A DNA stretch of 64,000 nt from Palleronia sp. THAF1 (GTDB lineage: Bacteria > Pseudomonadota > Alphaproteobacteria > Rhodobacterales > Rhodobacteraceae). Both the position numbers and the translations under genes were made by a program. Below, in pieces: positions 44,187-53,707 of the stretch; position 1 is the first letter of the stretch, and every line of letters begins with the position of its first letter. Under the pieces are notes generated by a model. The model saw only the letters and a program-made list of their open reading frames with translations. It was not told the origin of the DNA and ran no database searches. Location of the stretch: NCBI RefSeq assembly GCF_009363795.1, contig NZ_CP045420.1, positions 1,035,001 through 1,099,000 on the forward strand, in the 5' to 3' direction.

Positions 44187-45884
44187 TCAGGCCTGCACCT
44201 TGCGGCGCGCCGCGTCGCGCAGTTTGGCGATGGTCGTGCGGGTCGAGATCTGTTCGGGGTCCGTCATCAGTTCGATCAGGGCCGGAAGACCGCTGTCCCG
44301 CGCGCGGACGAAGGCATCGGCGAATTGCGCCGTTTCCGTCACGCGTTCGGCGTAGGCCCCCATGCCTTCGGCCATTTTCACGAAATCCCGGTTCTGCAAG
44401 GTGGTGCCGGAAATCCGTTCAGGGTGCTCGCGCTCTTGGTGCATGCGGATCGTGCCGTAGATCCCGTTGTTGAATACCAGCACGATGGGGCGCGCGCCGT
44501 ATTGCGCGGCGGTCGCAAGCTCCATCCCGCTCATCATGAAGCCGCCGTCGCCGACAAAGGACAGGACCAACCGCTTTGGATCCGCGATGGATGCGGCGAC
44601 GGCGGCGGGCACGGAATAGCCCATCGCGCCGCAGGTCGAGCCGATGATGCGGCCAGGCCGACCGTATCGCAGGAACCGTTGCGCCCAGCCTGTGTGGTTC
44701 CCCGCGTCGAGCGTGACGATCACGTCGTCGGGCAGGCTGTCGCGCAACTGCGACAGGGCCACGCCCATATCCAGCGTCCAGTCGCCACCGTTCGGGGCGT
44801 CGCTGTCGGTCAGGTAGTCGCTGTGCAGGCGGGCACACCAGTCCTTCCACGCGTCGCCCCGGCCCAGATCGATGCCATCCAACATCGCGGCGACCGATCC
44901 GGGCGCGGCGGCGATGCCAAGGTCGGGGGAGTAGACGCGCCCGATCTCGTCCGGGTCTGGGTAGATATGAACCAGACGGGTCTGCGGGTTGGGGGCGTCG
45001 ATGGTGGTGTAGGTCTTGGTCGACATCTCTCCCATGCGCGCGCCGATGACGACCAGCAAATCGGCATCGCGTTGGTGAGCGTAAAGCGTCGGGGCGGTCG
45101 AGGTTCCGAAGTCGCCAGCATAGACCGGCGACAGATTATCCACGATATCCTGCCTGCGGAAAGAGGTCGTGACGGGAATACAGTTGACCTCGGCGAAGCG
45201 CGTGATCGCGGCGGCACTTGCGTCCGACCAGCCAGAGCCGCCAAGGATCAGAAGCGGGCGTTCGGCAGAGGACAGCTCGGCCTTCAGCGCATCCAATCCG
45301 TCGGTGGACAATTCGGCGCGCGTGGGAGTGTAGGGTCGTGCGTCTGCGATGGTCACCATGTCGGTCAGCATGTCTTCGGGCAGGGCGACGACAACGGGCC
45401 CGGGGCGGCCAGACGTCGCGACGCGAAAGGCGCGGGCCATGTATTCGGGAACGCGGGATGCGTCGTCGATCTGGGTGGCCCATTTGGCGATCGGGCCGAA
45501 CATCGCGCGGTAGTCGACTTCTTGAAACGCCTCCCTGTCCGTCGTGCCGCGTGCGATCTGACCCACCAGAAGGATCATCGGCGTGCTGTCTTGCTGGGCG
45601 ATATGCACACCGATCGCCGCATGGCACGCACCGGGACCACGTGTGACCATCGCGATGCCGGGACGCCCCGTAAGCTTGCCGTAGGTCTCGGCCATGTTGG
45701 CGGCTCCGGCCTCGTGCCGCGCGTTGATCAGGGTGAAGCGGTCCTGCACATCGTGCAGCGCGTCCAGAACCTCCAGATAGCTTTCGCCGGGCACGCAATA
45801 CGCGGTGTCGGCCCCGTGGATCAGAAGCTGGTCCACAAGAACCTGCCCGCCCGAGCGCGGCTTCGGGGAAACGGTCTTCAGCAT
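44187..45884 (-). CDS. Thiamine-diphosphate-dependent enzyme of the acetolactate synthase family
   Basis: The 565-residue protein has the three-domain ThDP layout: catalytic Glu58 in NARHEAGAANMAE, central domain with ILGGSGWSD, and C-terminal ThDP motif GDGGFMMSGMELATAAQYG ending IVLVFNNGIYG. No acetolactate regulatory subunit is adjacent and the sequence is not obviously IlvB or Xsc, so the substrate is unknown. The ATG at 45884 was chosen; the 460 bases upstream in the same frame belong to a decayed TRAP permease. The 231 bases on its 3' side are empty. Confidence 0.85.
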   Translation of the reverse strand: MLKTVSPKPRSGGQVLVDQLLIHGADTAYCVPGESYLEVLDALHDVQDRFTLINARHEAGAANMAETYGKLTGRPGIAMVTRGPGACHAAIGVHIAQQDSTPMILLVGQIARGTTDREAFQEVDYRAMFGPIAKWATQIDDASRVPEYMARAFRVATSGRPGPVVVALPEDMLTDMVTIADARPYTPTRAELSTDGLDALKAELSSAERPLLILGGSGWSDASAAAITRFAEVNCIPVTTSFRRQDIVDNLSPVYAGDFGTSTAPTLYAHQRDADLLVVIGARMGEMSTKTYTTIDAPNPQTRLVHIYPDPDEIGRVYSPDLGIAAAPGSVAAMLDGIDLGRGDAWKDWCARLHSDYLTDSDAPNGGDWTLDMGVALSQLRDSLPDDVIVTLDAGNHTGWAQRFLRYGRPGRIIGSTCGAMGYSVPAAVAASIADPKRLVLSFVGDGGFMMSGMELATAAQYGARPIVLVFNNGIYGTIRMHQEREHPERISGTTLQNRDFVKMAEGMGAYAERVTETAQFADAFVRARDSGLPALIELMTDPEQISTRTTIAKLRDAARRKVQA

Positions 45885-45904
45885 GTCGAGCTGCCTTCGT
45901 CTGT

Positions 45905-46561
45905 TGGGAACGGCCTGGGGTTTGTCGTGGCGCTTTCCAGTTTGGCGGGAACGCGACGCTTTTGGAATAGCAGGATCCAATCGGCAAACAGCCGCTCCGT
46001 CGTGGTCAGGCGCCGATCTGGGTAGATCGACGAAGGCGAGCCGTGTACCGGCATCACCGACAGCCAGCCGAAGAAGTAGCTCTGCAAAGCCTCCGCAAGC
46101 ATGACGACGCTGATGGTCGACTGCAACGGCACTAGGTTGGTCTGCATCGCCGATCCCTGCACAGGCACTGGCCGACGCGATGTGCAACATGTTGCGGGCG
46201 CCGCTTTCCAGCGACCCAAGGATATTGTCGATGGTCTCGCGGTGCCGTGTCGTCTTGCACACTAAGGCGACCGGCACGACCGACATGAACCCGCACAGCG
46301 CCAATAGCCCATCATCGGAACGGTCACGATTACGACCAGCAATCCGCACAGGATGAACAGCATGTCATACCGTTACCTGTCCACCAGCGATCCACGGTCG
46401 TGTGGAGCACGAAGCGCGAAGGCATTTTGAACGCCGCGCGTGAAGCAGGGGTTGGGTGGGCCAACGAAGGCGACGTACAGGCAAATCGCCATCCCGATCA
46501 GGATCAGTCGTGCGATCCTTGTGATAAGTGGTATCTTCGCTTGAAGGATCGACAACTGCAT
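45905..46561 (-). pseudogene. Decayed TRAP (TAXI-type) fused permease with frameshifts and internal deletion
   Basis: The minus strand carries TRAP fused-permease pieces in three frames: near 46373-46561 an N-terminal piece with ICLYVAFVGPP, near 46133-46349 ETIDNILGSLESGARNMLHI, and near 45905-46147 MLAEALQSYFFGWL with LTTTERLF, the C-terminal end. The several hundred residues that normally lie between the second and third pieces are missing. An intact permease of the same type lies at 48615. This copy cannot be functional. Confidence 0.7.
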
Positions 46562-46601
46562 CTACTGCTTTCGCGCCGGAAACCAGGCAAACAGGGCGCG
46601 C

Positions 46602-46871
46602 TCAAGTGGGTGTCGTAGGAGATTGCGTGGCGATCTCGTCGAAGCTCGGCGGATCCGGCGGTACTTTCGTGGCGCTGGGACACGGCGTTCGGCAAACCGT
46701 GCCGAAGGTGAGCTTGCGGCGGGGCCGACGATGCACTGGGACCAGTCGCATTGAAGCGAGGCAGGTGCCGAAACCGGCTGCCAGTGCAAAAGCCTCGGCT
46801 GATCTGACGATCACCGGAACCAATATGGCCACGACTCCGGCGACCTCCCAATGGATTTGCCGTTCTGATCA
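46602..46871 (-). other. Unassigned, probably degraded coding sequence
   Basis: One minus-strand frame encodes a hydrophobic stretch (EVAGVVAILVPVIV, then AEAFALAAGFG) followed by a proline-rich tail PPDPPSFDEIATQ. It has no complete domain and no good start signal, and lies between the decayed TRAP permease and the aminotransferase gene. It may be another remnant of a membrane protein gene. Confidence 0.25.
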
Positions 46872-46874
46872 CGA

Positions 46875-48200
46875 CTAGGCGGCCAGTGCGGTATCTATCG
46901 CGCGCGTCAGTCGGTCGGCCAACATGTCGATCTCGTCGTCAGAGATGATGAACGGCGGAGCCAGAAGGATGTGGTCACCGTGGACGCCGTCGACCGTGCC
47001 CCCTGCGGGATAGCAGATCAGCCCCTCGGCCATCGCGGCTTTCTTGACCTGCGCGTGCAACTTGCGGGCTGGATCGAAGGGGGTTTTCGTCTCTCTGTCA
47101 GCGACCAGCTCGATGCCGCGGAACAGCCCGCGTCCGCGAATATCTCCGACGTGGGGGTGCTGACCCAGCCGAGCGTTCAGCGCTTCCATAAGCCGCTCAC
47201 CGCGCCGGTTCACGCAAGCGACAAGGCCATCGTCCACCAAACGCTCCAACACCGCCAGACCGGCGGCGGCGGCAAGGGGGTGGCCGTGGTAGGTGTGGCC
47301 GTGCTGGAAACTGCCGGAGCCGTCGGCGATGGCACGGTGGATGCGGTCCGACAACAGCATTGCCCCGATGGGGGCGTAGCCCGCGCCAAGGCCCTTGGCG
47401 ATGGTCACGATATCGGGTGCCACCCCGTCCTGCTCACAGGCGAACAACGTGCCCGTTCGGCCCATGCCGCACATCACCTCGTCCAGAATCAGAAGAACGC
47501 CGTGGCGGTCGCAAATCTGGCGGATCGCCATAAAGTAGCCAGGCAACGGGGCGAGAGCGCCCGCTGTCGCACCCACGACCGGCTCTGCCACGAAGGCCAT
47601 GACAGTGTCGGGGCCAAGCTCTTGGAACTTCGTCTCCAGCTCGTCGGCCAATCGCTGCACGTAGGCAGTGTCACTGTCGTCTCCCTGTTCGCGGTAGGGA
47701 TAGCAGGGCGACACGTGGTGACATTCCACCAGCAGCGGCGCGTATTTCTCGCGCCGCCACGCGTTGCCGCCAGCGGCGAGCGCCCCCAGCGTATTGCCGT
47801 GATAGCTTTGCCGACGCGCGACGATCTTTGCGCGCTGCGGTTGGCTCACTTCCAAGAAATACTGCCGCGCCAGCTTCAGCGCGGCCTCCACCGCTTCGGA
47901 GCCACCCGTCAGCGGGTAGACGCGGGTTATACCCGGTGGTGCGGTCTCGATCAGCTTGGCGGCCAGCCGTTCAGCGGCGTCGGTCGTGAAAAAGCCGGTG
48001 TGCGCGAAGGCTACCTTGTCAAGCTGCGCGTGAACGGCGGCGCGCACGTGGGCATCGGAATGGCCAAGGCAGGACACCGCTGCCCCGCCGGAGCCGTCCA
48101 GATAGCGTCGCCCGTCCGCGTCGATCAACCAGCAGCCATCGCCGGATACAGCCGTGGGCAAGCGCGACGGACCACGGCCCAAGACTGCACTGTCAGCCAC
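46875..48200 (-). CDS. Class III PLP-dependent aminotransferase
   Basis: The 441-residue protein has the omega-aminotransferase core: YPLTGGSEAVEAALKLARQY, SYHGNTLGALA, LLILDEVMCGMGRTG with Asp240, and the Schiff-base Lys269 in DIVTIAKGLGAGY. HGHTYHGHPLA follows. The GTG at 48200 overlaps the stress-protein stop by eight bases, so the gene is in the TRAP operon. Substrate may be an amine or amino acid that the TRAP system imports; this is inferred from context only. Confidence 0.9.
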   Translation of the reverse strand: MADSAVLGRGPSRLPTAVSGDGCWLIDADGRRYLDGSGGAAVSCLGHSDAHVRAAVHAQLDKVAFAHTGFFTTDAAERLAAKLIETAPPGITRVYPLTGGSEAVEAALKLARQYFLEVSQPQRAKIVARRQSYHGNTLGALAAGGNAWRREKYAPLLVECHHVSPCYPYREQGDDSDTAYVQRLADELETKFQELGPDTVMAFVAEPVVGATAGALAPLPGYFMAIRQICDRHGVLLILDEVMCGMGRTGTLFACEQDGVAPDIVTIAKGLGAGYAPIGAMLLSDRIHRAIADGSGSFQHGHTYHGHPLAAAAGLAVLERLVDDGLVACVNRRGERLMEALNARLGQHPHVGDIRGRGLFRGIELVADRETKTPFDPARKLHAQVKKAAMAEGLICYPAGGTVDGVHGDHILLAPPFIISDDEIDMLADRLTRAIDTALAA

Positions 48201-48612
48201 GGACGATGAACACCGATTGCGGTGCGTGACGCACCACGCGCGCGGCGTTGGGGCCCAGCAGGTATTCCGACACGCCGGGCTTCGGCGCGCCCATGACGAT
48301 GATGTCCGCGCTTAGATCGGCTGCGGTGCGGATGATCTCGTCATAGATGCGACCGTGCAGAACATGGGGATGCACCTCCTGCGCGTCGGGGATGTTCTTG
48401 TTCACCCACTTCGTCAGGTCTTCCCCAACCTCATGCAGCGCACGTTCGATGAAGCCTTCGTCGAAATAGCCGCCGACCATGGACATGCCAAAGTTCGGGA
48501 TGACCGTAATGACGTGCAGCGTGCCGCCCTGCGCCAGTTCCAATGCGCGGGGCAGGGCGATTTCCCAGGTAGCGGGGGCAGCAAGGTCGATAGGGAAGAG
48601 GATTGTGCTCAT
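48193..48612 (-). CDS. Universal stress protein (TRAP-associated, TeaD-like)
   Basis: The 139-residue UspA-fold protein has TILFPIDLAAPATWEIALPRA at the start and the ATP-binding signature DIIVMGAPKPGVSEYLLGPNAARVV near the end. Single-domain Usp proteins encoded in TRAP operons, such as TeaD, bind ATP and limit transporter activity. It lies two bases downstream of the TRAP permease gene and overlaps the aminotransferase gene. Confidence 0.92.
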   Translation of the reverse strand: MSTILFPIDLAAPATWEIALPRALELAQGGTLHVITVIPNFGMSMVGGYFDEGFIERALHEVGEDLTKWVNKNIPDAQEVHPHVLHGRIYDEIIRTAADLSADIIVMGAPKPGVSEYLLGPNAARVVRHAPQSVFIVRG

Positions 48613-48614
48613 GG

Positions 48615-51260
48615 TCAGAACGCCGGTTTTGTCTGGCGGCGACGTTGCAGCACGATCACAAGACCGAGCAGCAGCAATGCCGGGATGTAGAAGATCTGGG
48701 CGGGCAGGCGATTGTCGTTCGGCGCCAGCACCTGCGAGATGCGGACGGGATCGTCCGAGTAGAAGTCGAAGCTGGACAGGTCTTCCTGAATCGGGGTGCC
48801 GAACATCGGTTCTTCCAGCGCGGCTTCGGCACCTTCGGCGTTGGGCCGAAGCATCAGGCCGGTTTCATCCATCCGCGCCTGACCCTCTGCTTCCGGCACG
48901 ACCAGCGACAGGGTCGTCTGCGTCATGTCGCCGGTGTTGAAGTCCGGCCCTTCGATCCGCAGGCGGATGCGCCCACCGGGATCGGCCTCTGCCAGGGTCT
49001 GCTCGAAGGCCGCCGGATCGCTTTCGATAAAGCGCGGCTGCACCTGGTTCAGCCAGAAGTTCGGCACGAAGAAGGTAAAGGCCACCAGCAGCAGCATCGC
49101 GCTTTCGTGGATGCGCGAGCGGGCAAGGAAATAGCCTTGCGTGGCGGCGGCGAAAAGCAGCATCGCGAAGGTCGCAACGATGAAAACGAAGACCGCGTGT
49201 GCCACACCAGTGGCCGTGCCGAGATCGACGCCATACAGGATCAGCGTCGGGTTGTAGATGAACAAGAAGGGCAGGGCGACGGTGCGCAGCGAGTAGAAGA
49301 AGGCGATGAAGCCCGTCTTGATCGGATCGCCCCCCGACACGGCCGCGGCGGCGAAAGAGGCCAGGCCGACAGGTGGCGTCACATCCGCCATGATGCCGAA
49401 GTAGAACACGAAAAGGTGCGCCGCGATCAGCGGCACGATCAGCCCCTCCTGCGCGCCCAGGGACACGACGACACCGGCCATCAAGGACGATACGACGATA
49501 TAGTTGGCCGTTGTCGGCAGGCCCATCCCCAGTACAAGACTGAACAGACCGATCAGCACCAGCATGATGATCAGGATGCCGCCCGATAATTGCTCGACCA
49601 GTGCGGCCAATTCGGTGCCGATGGGGGTCTTGGTGACAGTCGCCACGATGATACCGGCGGCGGCGGTCGCGACACCGATGCCGATCATGTTGCGCGCGCC
49701 CGCGATCAGCCCGTCGACCAGATCGAACAGCCCGGCCTTGCCAGCCTCGGCGATGCTATCGCCCTTGCGGAACAGCGCCTTCAGGGGGCGTTGAGTGACG
49801 ATGATGAACAGCATCAGGGCGGTCGCGTAGAAAGCCGACTTCGCGGGCGACTGTTGCTCGACCATCAGGAACCACACCAGCACGAGGATCGGCAGCACGT
49901 AATGCAGGCCGGTCTTCCACACGTCCGCCGTCTTGGGCAGCGTGATCTGACCGTCCTCTGTCGGCTCCAGGTTCTCCGGATCCAGATCCTTTTGGCGTGC
50001 CGCGATCGCCACCAGCCAGACATAAACGGCGGCCAGCCCGATCATGACAATGGGTCCGGTCAGGCCCGGCAGAACCGCGTTCAAGCCACCGATCAGATAG
50101 ATCATCGCGATAAAGCCGAAACCAAAGACCGCGAAGCCGATGGCGAAGTTCAGGGCCATGCGCAGCAGGGACGCGCCTTCGCCAAGGGCAGGCATGTCCT
50201 TCTTCAAAGCCTCCAGGTGCACAATGTAGACCAGCGCGATGTAGGAGATCACCGCAGGCACAAAGGCGTGCTTGATGACCTGCACATAGGAAATGCCGAT
50301 GAACTCGACCATCAGGAAAGCTGCGGCCCCCATCACGGGTGGCATGATCTGACCGTTGACGGACGACGCGACCTCGACCGATCCGGCCTGTTCAGAGGTG
50401 AAGCCGACGCGCTTCATCAGCGGGATCGTAAAGGTGCCGGTGGTCACTACATTGGCGATGGACGAGCCAGAGATGAGGCCGGTCATCGCCGATCCGACGA
50501 CAGCGGCCTTGGCCGGTCCGCCGCGCAGGTGGCCCAGGCCAGCAAAGGCCAACTGGATGAAGTAGTTGCCCGCGCCTGCCTTGTCCAAGAGTGAGCCGAA
50601 CAGCACGAACAGGAACACGAAGGCCGTCGAAACGCCCAGCGGAATGCCGAAGACGCCCGCCGTATCCAGCCACTGCGCCGTCATCAGCGAGGTGAAGGAC
50701 AGGCCTTCGTGGGCGATCAGGTCGGGGATCAGCCAGCCGGTGCCGAAGTAGGCATAGGCCAGAAAAATTGCGCCGACGATTGTCAGCGCCGGACCAAGCG
50801 CGCGGCGCGACGCTTCCAGCAGCAGCACGATGCCGATGGCAGCGATGATCACCTGGTTCTGTGTCGGCAGACCAGAACGGGCGGTCTGCGCCAGCGTGTC
50901 GGCGAAGAAGAAGACGTAAAGCGCGGTTCCCGTGGCGACGATGGCCAGCGCCCAGTCCACCAAGGGAACCCTGTCGCGCGGGGAGGATTTCATCGCCGGG
51001 TAGCACAGGAACGCAAGGAACACGGCGAAGGCCAAGTGGATGGGACGCGTTTCGGACGAGTTCAGCACCGGGAAATAAGCCCCGAACCACAGCATTGGCT
51101 GCGCGATCCACAACTGGAACAGCGACCACGCAAGGGCGGTCAGGCCGATCAGCGCGGCGACCCACGGTGTCGATGGCGTCCGCGCGCCCGCGTCCGAGGA
51201 CGCGACGAGGTCCTGAAGCTCCTCATCGGTGAACTCTCGGTTCTGCTTGTCCTCGGCCAT
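48615..51260 (-). CDS. TRAP transporter fused permease (TAXI type) with DUF3394 tail
   Basis: The 881-residue protein fuses the small (DctQ-like) and large (DctM-like) TRAP membrane subunits: an acidic cytoplasmic start, about sixteen to eighteen hydrophobic segments, and LGMGLPTTANYIVVSSLMAG and FYFGIMADVTPPVGLA, the DctM signatures. The last 180 residues form a soluble DUF3394 domain (PDFNTGDMTQTTLSLV) plus a final membrane anchor. It uses a sodium gradient to import the solute from the TAXI binding protein. The ATG at 51260 was taken over GTG at 51263. Confidence 0.93.
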   Translation of the reverse strand: MAEDKQNREFTDEELQDLVASSDAGARTPSTPWVAALIGLTALAWSLFQLWIAQPMLWFGAYFPVLNSSETRPIHLAFAVFLAFLCYPAMKSSPRDRVPLVDWALAIVATGTALYVFFFADTLAQTARSGLPTQNQVIIAAIGIVLLLEASRRALGPALTIVGAIFLAYAYFGTGWLIPDLIAHEGLSFTSLMTAQWLDTAGVFGIPLGVSTAFVFLFVLFGSLLDKAGAGNYFIQLAFAGLGHLRGGPAKAAVVGSAMTGLISGSSIANVVTTGTFTIPLMKRVGFTSEQAGSVEVASSVNGQIMPPVMGAAAFLMVEFIGISYVQVIKHAFVPAVISYIALVYIVHLEALKKDMPALGEGASLLRMALNFAIGFAVFGFGFIAMIYLIGGLNAVLPGLTGPIVMIGLAAVYVWLVAIAARQKDLDPENLEPTEDGQITLPKTADVWKTGLHYVLPILVLVWFLMVEQQSPAKSAFYATALMLFIIVTQRPLKALFRKGDSIAEAGKAGLFDLVDGLIAGARNMIGIGVATAAAGIIVATVTKTPIGTELAALVEQLSGGILIIMLVLIGLFSLVLGMGLPTTANYIVVSSLMAGVVVSLGAQEGLIVPLIAAHLFVFYFGIMADVTPPVGLASFAAAAVSGGDPIKTGFIAFFYSLRTVALPFLFIYNPTLILYGVDLGTATGVAHAVFVFIVATFAMLLFAAATQGYFLARSRIHESAMLLLVAFTFFVPNFWLNQVQPRFIESDPAAFEQTLAEADPGGRIRLRIEGPDFNTGDMTQTTLSLVVPEAEGQARMDETGLMLRPNAEGAEAALEEPMFGTPIQEDLSSFDFYSDDPVRISQVLAPNDNRLPAQIFYIPALLLLGLVIVLQRRRQTKPAF

Positions 51261-51353
51261 CACGTCCCTCTTCCTTTGGTTCCCCGTCCGAAGAGGGGTG
51301 TCTTTGGTTAACGTTATCGGAAAAGCCTCCGATGCCCAGACTTCAAATGGAAA

Positions 51354-51387
51354 AGGCCGCCCGGATCTCCCAGACGGCCTGCTTTTT
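51354..51387. terminator. Hairpin with T-runs on both sides between binding-protein and permease genes
   Basis: AGGCCG at 51354 pairs with CGGCCT at 51375-51380. TTTTT follows on the plus strand, and the minus strand has TTTT after the stem. It lies in the 187-base gap after the binding-protein gene, so it probably reduces permease transcription relative to the binding protein. Confidence 0.55.
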
Positions 51388-51441
51388 CATCGTTCCCGAA
51401 ATACTTCGGTGAAGCAGCGTAGCTGCGGGGGCAGAGCCCCC
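51388..51441 (-). repeat. Intergenic terminator-like repeat, copy 2
   Basis: Shares the order CATCGTTC, GAAATAC, an AGC/GCTG stretch and the perfect GCGGGGGC-AGA-GCCCCCGC hairpin with the copy at 16037-16090. It also begins six bases past the stop of a minus-strand gene (the TAXI binding protein). Same orientation, same position relative to a gene end. Confidence 0.6.
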
Positions 51442-51447
51442 GCACGC

Positions 51448-52422
51448 TTATTCGGACACTAGGCCCGCTTCTTCGTAGTAGCGCTGGGCACCGGCGTGCA
51501 GCGGTGCAGACAGGCCGTCGTTTGCCATTTGCTCGGCCTCCAGATTGGCGAAGGCGGGGTGCAGGCCCTTGAATTGGTCGAAGTTCTCGAACACCGCCTT
51601 GACGACTTCGTAGACGACATCCTCGGACACCTCGGACGAGGTCACGAGCGTCGCGCCCACGCCGAAGGTGGTGATGTCTTCGTCGTTGCCGCGGTACATG
51701 CCGCCGGGGATGGTGGCTTCGCGGTAGTAGGGGTTGTTCTCGATCAGACCGGCGCTTGCCTCGTTGTCGACGGGAACGATGACCGATTCACAGGCCGTGG
51801 TCGCTTCCTGAATGGAACCGGACGGGTGGCCCACAGAATACACCATCGCGTCGATGTTGTTGTCGCACAAGGCCTGGCTCTGCTCGGCGGCCTGCAACTC
51901 GGAGGCCAGCTGGAAGCTGTCGGTGGTCCAGCCCATCTCTTCCATCATCCGCTCCATCAGCGCGCGCTGACCAGATCCGGGGTTGCCGATGTTGACGCGC
52001 TTTCCTTCGAGATCGGCGAAAGTCTCGATGCCAGATCCGGCACGGGCGACGACGGTGAAGGGCTCTGGGTGGATCGAGAAGACGGCGCGCAGGGTCTCGT
52101 CCGCGCCCTGATCGGCGAACTGGCCTTCGCCGTTGGACGCTTGGAACTGCACGTCGGACTGGGCGACGCCGAACTCCAGCTCGCCAGAGCGGACGGCATT
52201 GACGTTGTAGACCGAACCGCCGGTGGATTCGACCGAGCAGCGGATGCCGTGGTCGGCACGGTTGCGATTCACGAGCCGACAGATCGCGCCGCCGGTGGGG
52301 TAGTAGACGCCCGTGACGCCGCCGGTGCCGATGGTGATGAAGGTCTCTTCCTGCGCCTGAGCGGGCACCGCCAAGGTGGACAGAAGCGCCGAGGCTGCGA
52401 GGAAACGAATGGTCTTGGTCAT
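51448..52422 (-). CDS. TAXI family TRAP transporter solute-binding protein
   Basis: The 324-residue protein has a signal peptide ([20 protein letters not shown], cleavage near AQAQ) and the TAXI signature [21 protein letters not shown], from which the family takes its name. [29 protein letters not shown] and [17 protein letters not shown] are conserved. Family ligands include glutamate and other small acids, but the ligand here is unknown. GGAGTCTCACATG gives a good ribosome site. A GC hairpin lies in its leader, near 52439-52455. Confidence 0.94.
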   Translation of the reverse strand: MTKTIRFLAASALLSTLAVPAQAQEETFITIGTGGVTGVYYPTGGAICRLVNRNRADHGIRCSVESTGGSVYNVNAVRSGELEFGVAQSDVQFQASNGEGQFADQGADETLRAVFSIHPEPFTVVARAGSGIETFADLEGKRVNIGNPGSGQRALMERMMEEMGWTTDSFQLASELQAAEQSQALCDNNIDAMVYSVGHPSGSIQEATTACESVIVPVDNEASAGLIENNPYYREATIPGGMYRGNDEDITTFGVGATLVTSSEVSEDVVYEVVKAVFENFDQFKGLHPAFANLEAEQMANDGLSAPLHAGAQRYYEEAGLVSE

Positions 52423-52606
52423 GTGAGACTCCCTTGTGCCGCCCGTGGGGCGGTCTGTTTCTATGGGAGCATGATGACGTTCGTGGCGCAAACGGCAACC
52501 CGTTGCTGCTGATGACGGATAGGCCCGCTTCACGGCACCCGGTAAATCGGCGCCGGACGTCAATAGACGAAGTATGCGTGATCGGGTGTGTTGCTGCCCG
52601 AAAGGC

Positions 52607-53623
52607 TCAAACGTCGTAGTACGCGCGATACCATGCCACGAACTTCGCGATGCCGTCGCGTACGTCGGTCTGAGGGCGATAGCCTGTCAACTCACGCAGC
52701 AGCGTCGCGTCGGCCCATGTAGCGGGCACGTCGCCTTTCTGCATCTCCATGTAGTTGCGCTGCGCCTTCATCCCCATGCAGTCCTCGATCGCCTCGACGA
52801 AATCCAGAAGGCGCACCGTGTCCGAGTTGCCGATATTCACCACGCGCCACGGGGCAACAGGCGACAGGCTGTCCCATTCTGGAATTTCGGCGTCGGGTTC
52901 GGGCCGCACGGGGGCGGCGTCGATCAGCAGGCGGATACCGTTCACAAGGTCTTCGACGTAGGTGAAATCCCGGTGCATGTCGCCATTGTTGTAGATGTCG
53001 ATGGGGCGACCGTTCTGAATGGCGTCCACGAACTTGAACAGCGCCATATCGGGCCGTCCCCATGGCCCGTAGACGGTAAAGAAGCGGAACATCGTGGTCG
53101 GCAGGTTCCACAAGTGGGCGTAGGAATGGCCCATCGCCTCGTTCGCCTTCTTTGTGGCGGCGTAGATGGTCAGCGGCGTGTCGGCCTTATGCGTCTCGAC
53201 GAAGGGCATGTCGGTGTTCGCGCCGTAGACGGAAGAGGTCGAGGCCATCAGCAGGTGATCGACCTCGTGCCGCCGCGCCGCTTCCATGACGTTGAAGGTG
53301 CCGACGACATTGGCGTCGATATAGGCGCGGGGGTTTTCAAGGCTGTAGCGCACGCCAGCTTGCGCGGCGAGGTGGACGATCACGTCGGGTTCGAAGTCGT
53401 CTGCGGTCTTCTGGAACAAGTCGTCATCTTCCAGCATACCCTCGGTGGCGCCGAAGCCCTCGGTCTGCATCAGGATCTGGTGGCGGCGCTGCTTCAGGCG
53501 CACGTCGTAGTAGTCGGTCATCCCGTCGTAGCCGTGGACGGTGAAGCCTTCGGACAGCAGCAACCGGGCAAGATGGAAGCCGATGAAACCGGCGGTTCCG
53601 GTGATCAGGACGCGTCTGGACAT
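52607..53623 (-). CDS. NAD-dependent epimerase, UDP-glucuronate 4-epimerase type
   Basis: The 338-residue short-chain dehydrogenase-like epimerase has [16 protein letters not shown] (NAD site), the catalytic Ser/Thr in [10 protein letters not shown] and the YxxxK pair in [30 protein letters not shown] and [14 protein letters not shown] are those of UDP-glucuronate/galacturonate 4-epimerases. It provides nucleotide sugars for surface polysaccharides. No other glycan genes are adjacent. Confidence 0.92.
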   Translation of the reverse strand: MSRRVLITGTAGFIGFHLARLLLSEGFTVHGYDGMTDYYDVRLKQRRHQILMQTEGFGATEGMLEDDDLFQKTADDFEPDVIVHLAAQAGVRYSLENPRAYIDANVVGTFNVMEAARRHEVDHLLMASTSSVYGANTDMPFVETHKADTPLTIYAATKKANEAMGHSYAHLWNLPTTMFRFFTVYGPWGRPDMALFKFVDAIQNGRPIDIYNNGDMHRDFTYVEDLVNGIRLLIDAAPVRPEPDAEIPEWDSLSPVAPWRVVNIGNSDTVRLLDFVEAIEDCMGMKAQRNYMEMQKGDVPATWADATLLRELTGYRPQTDVRDGIAKFVAWYRAYYDV

Positions 53624-53707
53624 GGGCAGGTTCCTGTGGGCTATGGCCGTCGTTGCGTTCTCGCGCGGCGGGCGCGGTATGGGAAGACCGAATTTGGGGC
53701 AAAAGGC

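Noticed and set aside
44049-46025. 658-residue plus-strand reading frame
   Set aside because: It is antisense to the ThDP enzyme, which has intact catalytic motifs; the plus-strand product has no recognisable domain. High GC makes such shadows common.
48603-50594. Two long plus-strand frames opposite the TRAP permease
   Set aside because: Histidine/glutamine/aspartate-rich products are typical of the antisense of membrane-protein genes in GC-rich DNA.
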